Notes: generated by a model not told the origin, from the letters alone. DNA of 64,000 nt from Streptomyces flavochromogenes (GCF_000717595.1 NZ_JNZO01000036.1:1-64000), one strand, 5' to 3'. Positions 28,066 through 36,271 are shown, counted from the first letter of the stretch. Translations and numbers: made by a program.

Positions 28066-28095
28066 GGTCTAGCCGTCCGCCGGGAGGCGTGTCAA
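28066..28095 (-). promoter_or_regulatory. Candidate promoter of the iolC operon
   Basis: Minus strand TTGACA (28095-28090) is a perfect -35; 18 bases further on is TAGACC (28071-28066), a weak -10. The palindrome at 28100-28111 lies just upstream. Inference from hexamers. Confidence 0.4.
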
Positions 28096-28099
28096 TGAT

Positions 28100-28111
28100 A
28101 TGTCCGGACAT
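28100..28111. promoter_or_regulatory. Palindromic operator ATGTCCGGACAT between divergent iol genes
   Basis: A perfect 12-base palindrome in the 158-base gap between iolC (minus) and the IolE-like gene (plus), flanked by GTCA (28091-28094) and TGAC. It is well placed to control both directions. The regulator (GntR or LacI type in other organisms) is not encoded next to it. Confidence 0.6.
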
Positions 28112-28189
28112 TCTGACGACCGGACGGGCCCGTGCGGGCCGGAGCGGCCTCCTTGACGCTGCTCACGGGCCCCGGTCAAGGTGGCAGGC

Positions 28190-29119
28190 ATGACGACGTC
28201 GTCACCGCAGCCGCCCTCGCCCCCGTCCCCGCCCCGTATCCGGATCGGCTCCGCCCCGGACTCCTGGGGGGTGTGGTTCCCCGACGATCCCCGGCAGGTG
28301 CCGTGGCAGCGCTTCCTGGACGAGGTGTCCGGCTCGGGCTACGAGTGGATCGAGCTCGGCCCGTACGGCTATCTGCCCACCGATCCGGCCGTCCTGACGG
28401 AGGAGACCGCGCGGCGCGGGCTGCGGGTGTCGGCGGGGACGGTCTTCACCGGCCTGCACCACGGCCCGGGCGTCTGGGACCGGACCTGGGCGCACGTCGC
28501 CGAGAACGCGGCCCTGGCGCAGGCGGTGGGCGCGGGCCATCTGGTCGTCATCCCGTCGTTCTGGCGGGACGACCGGACGGGCGAGGTCCTGGAGGACCGC
28601 ACGCTCACCGCCGCGCAGTGGCGGGACCTGACGGGTCTCACCGAGCGGCTCGGCCGGGAGGTGCGCGAGCGGTACGGGCTGCGGATCGTCGTCCATCCGC
28701 ATGCCGACACGCATCTGGACGGCGAGGAGAGCGTGACGCGGTTCCTGGACGCGACCGACCCGGAGGCGGTCTCGCTCTGTCTGGACACCGGGCACTACGC
28801 GTACGCCGGCGGGGACAGCGTCGCGTTGATCGAGACGTACGGCGAGCGGATCGGCTACCTGCATCTCAAGCAGGTCGACCCGGAGATCCTGGCGGGCGTG
28901 GTGGCCGAGGGGGTGCCGTTCGGGCCGGCGGTCGCGCGCGGTGTGATGTGCGAGCCGCCGGCAGGGGTGCCGGCCCTGGAGCCGGTGCTCGCGGCCGCCT
29001 CGGCCCTGGACGTGGACCTGTTCGCGATCGTCGAGCAGGACATGTACCCCTGCGAGCCGGACGTTCCGTACCCGATCGCGCTCCGTACCCGGCGCTATCT
29101 CCGCTCCTGCGGCGTGTGA
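28190..29119 (+). CDS. IolE-like sugar phosphate isomerase/epimerase (inosose dehydratase family)
   Basis: 309 aa AP-endonuclease-2-type TIM barrel. Metal/substrate residues visible in RIVVHPHADTHLDGEES, SLCLDTGHYAYAGGD, IGYLHLKQVD and the terminal IVEQDMYPCEP. Similar proteins dehydrate scyllo-inosose (IolE) or isomerise inososes. The divergent position opposite iolC supports a role in inositol use. ATG at 28190 is chosen; the Pro/Ser-rich first ~18 residues are probably disordered. A GTG at 28181 is an alternative. Confidence 0.85.
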   Translation: MTTSSPQPPSPPSPPRIRIGSAPDSWGVWFPDDPRQVPWQRFLDEVSGSGYEWIELGPYGYLPTDPAVLTEETARRGLRVSAGTVFTGLHHGPGVWDRTWAHVAENAALAQAVGAGHLVVIPSFWRDDRTGEVLEDRTLTAAQWRDLTGLTERLGREVRERYGLRIVVHPHADTHLDGEESVTRFLDATDPEAVSLCLDTGHYAYAGGDSVALIETYGERIGYLHLKQVDPEILAGVVAEGVPFGPAVARGVMCEPPAGVPALEPVLAAASALDVDLFAIVEQDMYPCEPDVPYPIALRTRRYLRSCGV

Positions 29120-29195
29120 CCGGCGCGCGCGGGCCCTTATCTCTCCGGCCGGGGACGCCGCACGCGGACACACCGATGCCCCGCTGCCACACTTT

Positions 29196-29254
29196 CGTCA
29201 CGCGCGTCCCTTCGGCGTCACGCATATCTCCGTTACGCGGGCTTTCCGTCACAG
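29196..29254. promoter_or_regulatory. Iterated CGTCACGC-like elements upstream of the small HTH gene
   Basis: CGTCACGC occurs at 29196-29203 and 29216-29223 (exactly 20 bases apart), with CGTTACGC at 29231-29238 and CGTCACAG at 29247-29254. All lie in the same direction, 140-200 bases upstream of the small MerR-like gene. A direct-repeat operator array is plausible. Confidence 0.4.
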
Positions 29255-29391
29255 GCCCTCGACAGGCGCTCCCCTCCTGTCTGGCGGGGTCGTTGCAGGG
29301 GGCAATGGCTCAGTGATCGCCATCGCATGCCCGCAGCGCCCCCGAACGGCACCCCCGCCGCCGCTGCGTGGCGCGCAGGGAGGTACCAGGC

Positions 29392-29589
29392 ATGACGGAC
29401 AGAACGCTCTGGTCGTACAAGGACATCGCCGCACACATCCGGGTGCAGCCCGACACGGTCCGCTCCTACCGGAAGCACGGACTGCTGCCGGCCCCCGACC
29501 AGGTGGAGTCGGGCAAGCCCTTCTGGTACGCGGACACGATCCGCGCCTGGGTCGCCAGCCGCCCCGGCAACCGGGGCCGCCGCGACTGA
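29392..29589 (+). CDS. Small MerR/AlpA-like helix-turn-helix protein
   Basis: 65 aa consisting almost only of a MerR-type winged HTH: WSYKDIAAHIRVQPDTVRSYRKHGLLPAPD, then a wing with KPFWYADTIRAWVASRPGNRGRR. No effector or dimerisation coiled coil is present, as in BldC-like or excisionase-like single-domain regulators. The basic tail may add DNA contacts. A GGGAGG ribosome site precedes the ATG by about 8 bases. Monocistronic, with its own strong terminator. I do not recognise a named homolog. Confidence 0.8.
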   Translation: MTDRTLWSYKDIAAHIRVQPDTVRSYRKHGLLPAPDQVESGKPFWYADTIRAWVASRPGNRGRRD

Positions 29590-29615
29590 CCTGACGTACC
29601 GCCCCTTCTCTCCCC

Positions 29616-29654
29616 CGCGGGGCCGGACCCGGTGATCCCGGGTCCGGCCCCGCG
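29616..29654. terminator. Perfect 17-base stem terminator
   Basis: CGCGGGGCCGGACCCGG (29616-29632) and CCGGGTCCGGCCCCGCG (29638-29654) form a perfect stem with a five-base loop between the small HTH gene and the convergent MMPL gene. Confidence 0.85.
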
Positions 29655-29723
29655 CCTGTCGCGAAGACATGCCACGAAGGACCGCCGCGAAGGACTGTCA
29701 CGCAGGCGCGTCACGAGGGCGTG

Positions 29724-32018
29724 TCACCGGTGGAGCGGGGCCATCTCCTTGCGCTCCTCGACCACCGCGCCCCCGTCCGGCACCGGCGCGGGCGCGTCCG
29801 ACTCGCTGATGCCGAAGCGGTCGTGGAACCGCCGCAGCGGGCCGGGGGCCCACCAGGTGAGGCGGCCGGTCAGCTTCATCACGGAGGGGACGAGGAGACT
29901 GCGGACCACCATCGCGTCCATGAGGACGGCGAGGGCGACGCCGAGGCCGAGCATCTTGGTGTTGGTGACGCGGGAGGTGCCGATGGCGACCATGACGACG
30001 GCGAGGATCACGGCGGCCGCGGTGATGAGGCCGCCGGTGTGGCGCAGGCCGAAGCGGACGGAGTGCTCGTGGTCGCCGGTGCGGTCGTACTCCTCCTTGA
30101 TGCGGGAGAGCAGGAACACCCCGTAGTCCATGGAGAGTCCGAAGGCCACGCAGAACATGAGCACCGGCAGGGTGGTCTCGATGTCCCCGGTGGAGGTGAA
30201 GCCGAGGAGTCCGGCGAGATGCCCGTCCTGGAAGACCCAGACCACCGCCCCGAACATCGCCGTGAGGCTGAGGGCGTTGAGGACGACGGCCTGGACGGGT
30301 ATGAGGACGCTGCCGGTGAGCAGGAAGACGAGGAGCAGGGTGACGATCACGATGATCGCCGCGGCCCAGGGCAGCCGCTCGGCGAGGGCGTCCTTGGAGT
30401 CGACGAGGACGGCCGCCTGTCCGGTGACGGAGGTCTCGAACGGGGCCGGTGCGGCGCGCAGTTCGGCCACGGTCCGCTGGGCCTGGGCTCCGACGGTCTC
30501 ACCCTCGGGGACGACGGTGAAGTAGGCGTGGCCGCCGGCGGCGGTCACCGGCCCGTCGGCCCGGACCACACCGCCGAGTGCGCCGATCCGGTCCCGGAAG
30601 GCCGCGTACTGCGCCGGGGTGGCCTCGCCCTCGGCCAGGACGGTGAGGGTGCCGCCGGGGTCGCCGGGGAAACCGTGCCGCAGCTCGTCCTGGACGACCC
30701 GGGAGGCGGCGGTGACGGGGAGCTGACGGTCGTCGGCGGTGCCGAACTTCACGCCGAGGAAGGGCAGTCCGAGGAGGACGAGTCCGGCGGTGGTGAGGAC
30801 GGCGAAGACCGGCGCCCTGCGCATCACGAGCGCGGCTGCCCGCCCCCAGCCCGCGCCCTCGCCGTCCCCGGCGGGGCCCGCGCCCGGCGCTCCGCCGCGC
30901 CGGAGGAGGCGCCGCAGGTCGAGCGCGTTGACCCGGTCGCCGAGCAGCACGAGGGCCGCCGGGAGCAGGGTGAGGGCGGCGGTCGCGGCGAGCAGGACCA
31001 CGGCGATCCCGGCGTACGCGAAGGAGCGCAGGAAGTACTGCGGGAAGACCAGCATCGCGGCGAGGGAGACGGCGACGGTCAGGGCGGAGAAGAGCACGGT
31101 CCGCCCGGCGGTGCGCAGGGTGGTGCGGACGGCGGCGTACGTGTCGGCCCCGGTGGCGAGTTCCTCGCGGTAGCGGCGGACGACGAACAGGGCGTAGTCG
31201 ATGGCGAGCCCGAGGCCGAGGGCCGTGGTCAGGTTCTGCGCGAAGACGGAGACGTCGGTGAACTCGGTGATGCCGCGCAGGACGGCGTTGGTGCCGAGGA
31301 TGGCGACGATGCCGACGCCGAGCGGCAGCAGGGCGGCGACGGCACTGCCGAAGACCATGACGAGCAGGATCAGGGTGAGGGGCAGGGCGATGAGCTCGGC
31401 CCGCAGCAGGTCCTCCTGGATGACCGTCTGCATCTCGTGACGGACGGCGAGTCCGCCGCCGAGGGAGACCTCCACGGGGCCGTGGGTGCCCCGGTACTCG
31501 GGGGCGATCCGGTCGAGGACCGCGGCGGCGTCCTTCTCCTCGCCGGCGATCCGGGCGGCTATCACGGCCTTGCGGCCGTCCCCGGAGCGGAGGGCGGGGG
31601 AGCCGGTGGACCAGTAGGAGCCGACGCCGTCGACGCCCGGCTCGGCGTCGAGCCGCTCGGCGAGCCGGCGCGCCTCGGCGGCGACCGCGGGCGCGTCGGC
31701 GCCGGCCGCTCCGGCGTCGACGAGCAGGAGCAGATTGGGCTGGGAGCCGGGGAACTGGCGCCCGAGGGCCTCGGTCGCGTACGTGGACTCGGCGGCCGGG
31801 TCCTCCCAGCCGCCGCTGCCCATCCGGTCGGCGACCCCGCCGCCGGCCAGGACCGCGAGGGCGGTGAGGACGAGGGCGACGAGCAGGGTGAGGCGCGGCC
31901 GGACGGTCACGAACCGCGTCCAGCCGCCCGCCCCCTCGCCCTTCGGCGATCCGCCGCCACCCGCCGGGGGCTCGCTGGATCCGGCCCCGCCGGGCGCTGA
32001 TTTCTTGACTTCGGCCAT
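29724..32018 (-). CDS. MMPL-family (RND superfamily) exporter
   Basis: 764 aa. Twelve predicted membrane helices arranged as 1+5+1+5 with two large extracellular loops (residues ~60-195 and ~400-530). MMPL landmarks include GLAIDYALFVVRRYREE in the first half and GLSMDYGVFLLSRIKEEYD in the second (proton-relay Asp-Tyr pairs). MMPL proteins export lipids, polyketides or drugs using proton motive force. Directly divergent from a TetR regulator with two matching operators, one of them inside its promoter, so it is most likely TetR-repressed and induced by a substrate. Confidence 0.9.
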   Translation of the reverse strand: MAEVKKSAPGGAGSSEPPAGGGGSPKGEGAGGWTRFVTVRPRLTLLVALVLTALAVLAGGGVADRMGSGGWEDPAAESTYATEALGRQFPGSQPNLLLLVDAGAAGADAPAVAAEARRLAERLDAEPGVDGVGSYWSTGSPALRSGDGRKAVIAARIAGEEKDAAAVLDRIAPEYRGTHGPVEVSLGGGLAVRHEMQTVIQEDLLRAELIALPLTLILLVMVFGSAVAALLPLGVGIVAILGTNAVLRGITEFTDVSVFAQNLTTALGLGLAIDYALFVVRRYREELATGADTYAAVRTTLRTAGRTVLFSALTVAVSLAAMLVFPQYFLRSFAYAGIAVVLLAATAALTLLPAALVLLGDRVNALDLRRLLRRGGAPGAGPAGDGEGAGWGRAAALVMRRAPVFAVLTTAGLVLLGLPFLGVKFGTADDRQLPVTAASRVVQDELRHGFPGDPGGTLTVLAEGEATPAQYAAFRDRIGALGGVVRADGPVTAAGGHAYFTVVPEGETVGAQAQRTVAELRAAPAPFETSVTGQAAVLVDSKDALAERLPWAAAIIVIVTLLLVFLLTGSVLIPVQAVVLNALSLTAMFGAVVWVFQDGHLAGLLGFTSTGDIETTLPVLMFCVAFGLSMDYGVFLLSRIKEEYDRTGDHEHSVRFGLRHTGGLITAAAVILAVVMVAIGTSRVTNTKMLGLGVALAVLMDAMVVRSLLVPSVMKLTGRLTWWAPGPLRRFHDRFGISESDAPAPVPDGGAVVEERKEMAPLHR

Positions 32019-32101
32019 GACGAGGTGTCCCCTTCACCTGACCCCTGCGCTCGCTTCCCGGCAGGTCACATGGGTCGCCCATTGCCATAGACTGGCAAAC
32101 A

Positions 32102-32115
32102 CGAGTGATCACTCG
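32102..32115. promoter_or_regulatory. TetR operator 1 (CGAGTGATCACTCG)
   Basis: A perfect 14-base palindrome between the divergent MMPL and tetR genes, extendable to 20 bases with one mismatched pair. Typical TetR-family site. Confidence 0.75.
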
Positions 32116-32124
32116 CGTTTCACA

Positions 32125-32154
32125 AGAATGCGAGCGACCTCTCGTGTTTGTCAA
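32125..32154 (-). promoter_or_regulatory. Candidate MMPL promoter with TetR operator 2 in the spacer
   Basis: Minus strand TTGACA (32154-32149), 18-base spacer, CATTCT (32130-32125). The spacer contains CGAGCGACCTCTCG (32131-32144), which shares the CGAG-N6-CTCG arms of operator 1 and starts 29 bases from it. Bound repressor would block the promoter. Confidence 0.55.
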
Positions 32155-32180
32155 ACGTGTGAGGAGAGCTGGGGACAGCC

Positions 32181-32867
32181 ATGTCCGAAGAACCGAAGCC
32201 GCGCCGCCGTCAGGCGCGGGGCGAGCGCCGTATCGCGCAGCTGCTCCAGGCCGCCGCGAGCGTCTTCTGTGCGAACGGCTACACGGCGTCCAGCACCAAC
32301 GCGATCGCCCGCGAGGCCCATGTCTCGCCCGGCACGCTCTACCAGTACTTCCCCAACAAGGAAGCCATCGCGATCGAGTTGGGCGAGCGCCTGCTGCACC
32401 AGATGCGCGAGGCCCACGGCCAGGCGTTCACCCCGGAGAACCTCGCCCTGCCGCTGCCCGGACTGCTGGACGCCGTCGTCGACCCGTTGATCGAGTTCAA
32501 CTGCGCCAACCCGGCCTTCCTCGCCCTGATGCACGGCTCCGAGGTCCCCGGCCGGATCGCGGAGGAGCACGACGAACTGCACGCGACCCTGCTCACCCGC
32601 GTGCAGGAGGTGATCGCCCACTACGCGCCCGCGCTTCCCGCCGAGGACCGCCTCCGGACGGCGGGCATGGCCTTCGCCGCCTTCAAGGGGGGCCTGGACC
32701 TCGTCCTCGCCGCGCCGGAGGGGGCCGAGCGGGACGCCACGATCGCGGAGCTCAAGACGCTCCTCCTGCGCTACCTCTCCCCCTTGGTCGAGTCCCCCTC
32801 GGTCGAGTCCCACTCGGTCGAGTCCCACTCGGTCGAGAGTCCGGTCACCACGACTCCGAGCCGCTGA
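32181..32867 (+). CDS. TetR-family transcriptional repressor
   Basis: 228 aa. N-terminal TetR HTH (AAASVFCANGYTASSTNAIAREAHVSPGTLYQYFPNKEAI) followed by a helical ligand-binding domain. It probably represses the divergent MMPL exporter and itself through the CGAG-N6-CTCG sites. The last ~20 residues are unusual: a tandem SVESH/SVESP pentapeptide repeat encoded by 15-base DNA repeats (about 32785-32840). The tail then reads into sequence antisense to a decayed antiporter, so the native C-terminus was probably extended by expansion and rearrangement. Confidence 0.88.
   Translation: MSEEPKPRRRQARGERRIAQLLQAAASVFCANGYTASSTNAIAREAHVSPGTLYQYFPNKEAIAIELGERLLHQMREAHGQAFTPENLALPLPGLLDAVVDPLIEFNCANPAFLALMHGSEVPGRIAEEHDELHATLLTRVQEVIAHYAPALPAEDRLRTAGMAFAAFKGGLDLVLAAPEGAERDATIAELKTLLLRYLSPLVESPSVESHSVESHSVESPVTTTPSR
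32785..32840 (+). repeat. 15-base tandem repeats at the tetR 3' end
   Basis: GGTCGAGTCCCACTC-type units occur in about four head-to-tail copies with small changes, encoding (S-V-E-S-P/H) repeats. Probably slipped-strand expansion. Confidence 0.75.
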
Positions 32868-32879
32868 TCCGCTCGGCCG

Positions 32880-33295
32880 GAAGGCCCTCCCGCGTCCCGG
32901 AGCACGGGCAGGACGGTGCCGAGCGCGGTGCTGGTCAGCGCGACGCCGATGAAGACGCCCTTGGTGTAGCCGCCGCCGAGGAGGACACCGGTGGCCAGTC
33001 CGAGCCCGAGGGCGATCAGCCAGGCCCGGACGGATCGCCGGAGGGCGTCGCCGCGGACCTTGCCGAACTCGATCTCGTATCCCGCGAGGAAGATCAGCAT
33101 GGCGAGGCCGAGCTCCGAGAGCCCGTCGATCAGCGCGTCCGGGCGCGCCCGGTCCAGGACGTCGGGGCCGATGCCGAGCAGGATCTCGAAGATGACGAGG
33201 GGGACGGGGAGCCATCACCCGACTCCGTAGGCGAGCAGCGGCGCCAGGACGGTGATCGCCATGATCAGGATGAGCGCGGTCCCCGATTGCGACAT
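32880..33295 (-). pseudogene. Broken CPA2-type cation/proton antiporter (N-terminal part only)
   Basis: Starting at ATG 33295 the minus strand reads an antiporter N-terminus (MSQSGTALILIMAITVLAPL ...). An in-frame TGA (33217-33215) interrupts it where an Arg codon would fit the family (G-stop-WLPVPLVIFEILLGI). The frame then continues with LAMLIFLAGYEIEF and LGLGLATGVLL, helices of Kef/NapA-like exchangers, before similarity ends near 32880. The remaining two thirds of a ~400-aa antiporter are absent. So there is both a nonsense mutation and a 3' truncation. The truncation point abuts the tetR 3' end. Confidence 0.75.
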
Positions 33296-33357
33296 GTCGG
33301 CTATCTACCCTGGAGTCCGGCCGGGGTCGCGAGCGCGGCACGGCCGGACTCGACTGG

Positions 33358-33384
33358 ATTTTATACCCCCTAGGGGTATAAAAT
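33358..33384. promoter_or_regulatory. CsoR-type copper operator upstream of copZ
   Basis: Perfect 12-base inverted repeats (33358-33369 and 33373-33384) with a 3-base centre; the core TACCCC-CTA-GGGGTA is the pattern bound by CsoR-family Cu(I)-sensing repressors. Located 38 bases before the copZ start, it should repress copZ-copA until copper rises. No csoR gene is in the window. Confidence 0.8.
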
Positions 33385-33421
33385 GCCGACGTACGGTCCT
33401 GAACCCCACGAGGAGAACGCC

Positions 33422-33646
33422 ATGACCGCAGAGACGAAGACCGACCTCACCACCGTCTACCAGGTCAAGGGCATGACCTGCGGCCACTGCGAGGGCGCGG
33501 TGTCGAGCGAGATCTCCGAGCTTCCCGGCGTCTCGTCGGTGACGGCCGTCGCCTCCACGGGTCAGGTGACCGTCGTCTCCGCCGCCCCGCTCGACGAGGA
33601 GGCCGTCCGCGCCGCCGTCGACGAGGCCGGCTACGAGCTGGTCTGA
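33422..33646 (+). CDS. copZ: Copper chaperone CopZ
   Basis: 74 aa heavy-metal-associated (HMA) domain with the metal-binding GMTCGHC motif (about residues 18-24) and a ferredoxin-like fold ending AGYELV. It carries Cu(I) to CopA. ATG at 33422 has AGGAG 8 bases upstream; the open frame begins earlier at 33383 but within the operator. First gene of the copZ-copA unit. Confidence 0.93.
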   Translation: MTAETKTDLTTVYQVKGMTCGHCEGAVSSEISELPGVSSVTAVASTGQVTVVSAAPLDEEAVRAAVDEAGYELV

Positions 33647-33668
33647 CCGCTCACCCCGTCGACACGCC

Positions 33669-33701
33669 GCAGGGCCGTACCGTTACCGGGTACGGCCCTG
33701 C
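33669..33701 (+). terminator. Hairpin between copZ and copA (possible attenuator)
   Basis: GCAGGGCCGTACC (33669-33681) and GGTACGGCCCTGC (33689-33701) form a perfect 13-base stem with a 7-base loop, followed by CTCCCCTTT. It would reduce read-through into copA and could keep chaperone mRNA above pump mRNA. Confidence 0.65.
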
Positions 33702-33719
33702 TCCCCTTTGGAACCGCAC

Positions 33720-35969
33720 ATGACCTCCAGCACCACCGCACCCCCCGTCGATGTCGCGGTCACCGAGCTGACGATCGGCGGGATGACCTGCGCCTCCTGC
33801 GCGGCCCGCGTCGAGAGGAAGCTCAACCGCATCGTCGGGGTGACCGCGACCGTCAACTACGCCACGGAGAAGGCGCGGATCGAGCACCCCCCGGAGGTCG
33901 GGGTCGACACGCTGATCGCCACCGTCGTCAAGACCGGCTACACGGCGGAGGAACCTCCGCCGCCGGAGCCCGAACCGACCGCCGTAGCGGAGGATCGGGA
34001 GACCGCCCCGGACCCCGAACTCGCCTCCCTCCGGCAGCGGCTCACCGTCTCCGCGCTGCTCTCCGCGCCCGTCGTCCTGCTCGCCATGGTCCCGAGCCTC
34101 CAGTTCGACAACTGGCAGTGGCTCTCGCTCACCCTCGCCGCCCCCGTCGTCGTCTGGGGCGGGCTTCCCTTCCACCGGGCCGCCTGGACCAACCTCCGGC
34201 ACGGCGCCGCCACCATGGACACCCTCGTCTCGGTCGGCACCCTCGCCGCCTTCGGCTGGTCGCTCTGGGCCCTCTTCCTCGGCGACGCGGGCATGCCCGG
34301 CATGCGGCACGGCTTCGACCCGACCGTCGACCGCTCCGAGGCCTCGTCCGCGATCTATCTGGAGGTCGCGGCGGGGGTCGTCACCTTCATCCTCCTCGGC
34401 CGCTACCTGGAGGCCCGTGCCAAGCGGAAGGCGGGCACGGCACTCCGGGCCCTGATGGAACTCGGCGCCAAGGACGTTGCCGTCCTGCGCGGGGGCACGG
34501 AAGTGCGGGTGCCGGTCGCCGCGCTGCGGACCGGCGACCTCTTCGTCGTACGGCCCGGGGAGAAGATCGCCACCGACGGCACCGTCGCCGAGGGCGCGTC
34601 GGCCGTCGACGCCTCCCTGCTCACCGGCGAGTCACTGCCGCTGGACGTCGCCGCGGGCAGCGACGTCACCGGCGGCTGCGTCAACGTCTCGGGCCGCCTC
34701 GTCGTCCGGGCCACCCGTGTCGGCGCCGACACCCAGCTCGCCCGCATGGCGAAGCTCGTCGAGGACGCCCAGAACGGCAAGGCCGAGGTACAGCGGCTCG
34801 CCGACCGGATCTCGGCCGTCTTCGTGCCGGTGGTCCTGCTCGTCGCGCTCGGCACCCTCGTCACCTGGCTGCTGCTGACCGACGACCCGACGGCCTCCTT
34901 CACCGCCGCCGTCGCCGTCCTGATCATCGCCTGCCCCTGCGCCCTGGGCCTCGCGACCCCGACCGCGCTCATGGTCGGCACCGGCCGCGGCGCGCAGCTC
35001 GGCATCCTGATCAAGGGCCCCGAGGTCCTGGAGTCCACCCGCCGCGTCGACACGATCGTCCTCGACAAGACGGGCACGGTCACCACGGGCCGCATGCGGC
35101 TGGCCGGTGTGCGCGTGTACGGCGGTAAGTACGGCACCGACGCCACCGACGAGACCGAGCTGCTACGGCTGGCCGGGGCCCTGGAGCACTCTTCCGAGCA
35201 CCCGGTGGCCCGCGCGGTCGCGGGCGGCGCCGTCGAGCGCTGCGGGGAGCTCCCCGTACCGAAGACCTTCGAGAACGTCCCCGGGCTCGGCGTCCGCGGC
35301 TCGGTCGAGGGCCACCTGGTCCTCGTCGGCCGTGCCGCGCTGCTGACGGCGGAGGGCGTCGACGTGCCGGCGGGCGGGGAGCCCGGTGCCGTCCACGTCG
35401 CCTGGGACGGGGTCGCCCGGGGCACCCTGACCGTCGCGGACACCGTCAAGGACACCAGCGCGGAGGCGGTGGCCCGGCTGCGGGGCCTCGGCCTGCGGCC
35501 GGTCCTCCTCACCGGGGACCACCGGGTGGTGGCGGAGGCCGTGGCGGCGGAGGTCGGCATCGACGAGGTGATCGCCGAGGTGCTGCCGGAGGAGAAGGCC
35601 GAGGTGATCCGGAGGCTCCAGGCGGAGGGCCGGACGGTCGCGATGGTCGGCGACGGGGTGAACGACGCGGCGGCCCTCGCGACGGCGGACCTGGGCCTGG
35701 CGATGGGGACGGGCACGGACGCGGCGATCGAGGCGAGCGATCTGACCCTGGTACGGGGCGATTTGCGGGTCGCGGCCGACGCGATCCGGCTCGCCCGCCG
35801 CACCCTGGCGACGATCAGGGGAAATCTGGGCTGGGCCTTCGGCTACAACGTGGCGGCGCTGCCGCTCGCCGCGGCCGGACTCCTGAACCCGATGATCGCG
35901 GGCCTGGCGATGGCCTTTTCGTCCGTCTTCGTCGTATCCAACAGCCTTCGTCTCCGCCGCTTCACGTGA
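33720..35969 (+). CDS. copA: Copper-exporting P1B-type ATPase CopA
   Basis: 749 aa. N-terminal HMA domain with GMTCASC (residues 21-27), an acidic/Pro linker, eight membrane helices with the transport motif CPC (residues 405-407), actuator TGES (302-305), phosphorylation Asp449 in DKTGT, the SEHP motif in HSSEHPVARA, and GDGVNDAAAL. CPC plus HMA marks a Cu(I) exporter. The C-terminus ends in LRLRRF. ATG at 33720 is chosen; ribosome site is weak (GGAA), which fits modest expression after the upstream hairpin. A TTG at 33708 is a less likely start. Confidence 0.95.
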   Translation: MTSSTTAPPVDVAVTELTIGGMTCASCAARVERKLNRIVGVTATVNYATEKARIEHPPEVGVDTLIATVVKTGYTAEEPPPPEPEPTAVAEDRETAPDPELASLRQRLTVSALLSAPVVLLAMVPSLQFDNWQWLSLTLAAPVVVWGGLPFHRAAWTNLRHGAATMDTLVSVGTLAAFGWSLWALFLGDAGMPGMRHGFDPTVDRSEASSAIYLEVAAGVVTFILLGRYLEARAKRKAGTALRALMELGAKDVAVLRGGTEVRVPVAALRTGDLFVVRPGEKIATDGTVAEGASAVDASLLTGESLPLDVAAGSDVTGGCVNVSGRLVVRATRVGADTQLARMAKLVEDAQNGKAEVQRLADRISAVFVPVVLLVALGTLVTWLLLTDDPTASFTAAVAVLIIACPCALGLATPTALMVGTGRGAQLGILIKGPEVLESTRRVDTIVLDKTGTVTTGRMRLAGVRVYGGKYGTDATDETELLRLAGALEHSSEHPVARAVAGGAVERCGELPVPKTFENVPGLGVRGSVEGHLVLVGRAALLTAEGVDVPAGGEPGAVHVAWDGVARGTLTVADTVKDTSAEAVARLRGLGLRPVLLTGDHRVVAEAVAAEVGIDEVIAEVLPEEKAEVIRRLQAEGRTVAMVGDGVNDAAALATADLGLAMGTGTDAAIEASDLTLVRGDLRVAADAIRLARRTLATIRGNLGWAFGYNVAALPLAAAGLLNPMIAGLAMAFSSVFVVSNSLRLRRFT

Positions 35970-35996
35970 ATTCACCCACGCGTGACGCACAGGACC

Positions 35997-36025
35997 TTCA
36001 CAAAGAGACCTAGATCACAGATATT
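35997..36025 (+). promoter_or_regulatory. Candidate promoter downstream of copA
   Basis: TTCACA (35997-36002), 17-base spacer, GATATT (36020-36025) in an AT-rich patch. Four of six bases match the -10 consensus; modest support. Confidence 0.35.
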
Positions 36026-36073
36026 GGGGGGTAACCATCTGGGCTGTTCGCGAGTCTAAGTGGGCGATGCCGA

Positions 36074-36117
36074 GAACGTCTTGGGGGACGTTCATGGAAT
36101 GTCTTGGGGGACGTTCC
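36074..36117. repeat. Two tandem copies of palindrome GAACGTC-N6-GACGTTC
   Basis: Copy 1 (36074-36093) is a perfect 7-base inverted repeat around TTGGGG. Copy 2 (about 36096-36117) is the same with one arm mismatch. The shared 16-base core GTCTTGGGGGACGTTC is repeated exactly at 36078-36093 and 36101-36116, a 23-base period. Looks like a double operator or paired RNA hairpins. Confidence 0.65.
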
Positions 36118-36271
36118 AGGCAAGCGTTGGCCGGGGCACGTGCACCGGGGAGCTTTGAGCGGCCCTCCCGTACGTACCCCGGCAGACCGCGCCGCGCCGA
36201 CCCGCGTAGCTTCTGCGACACCCGCAGACGCCCGGCCCGGATCCCGTGGGGGGAATCCGCACCGGGACATG

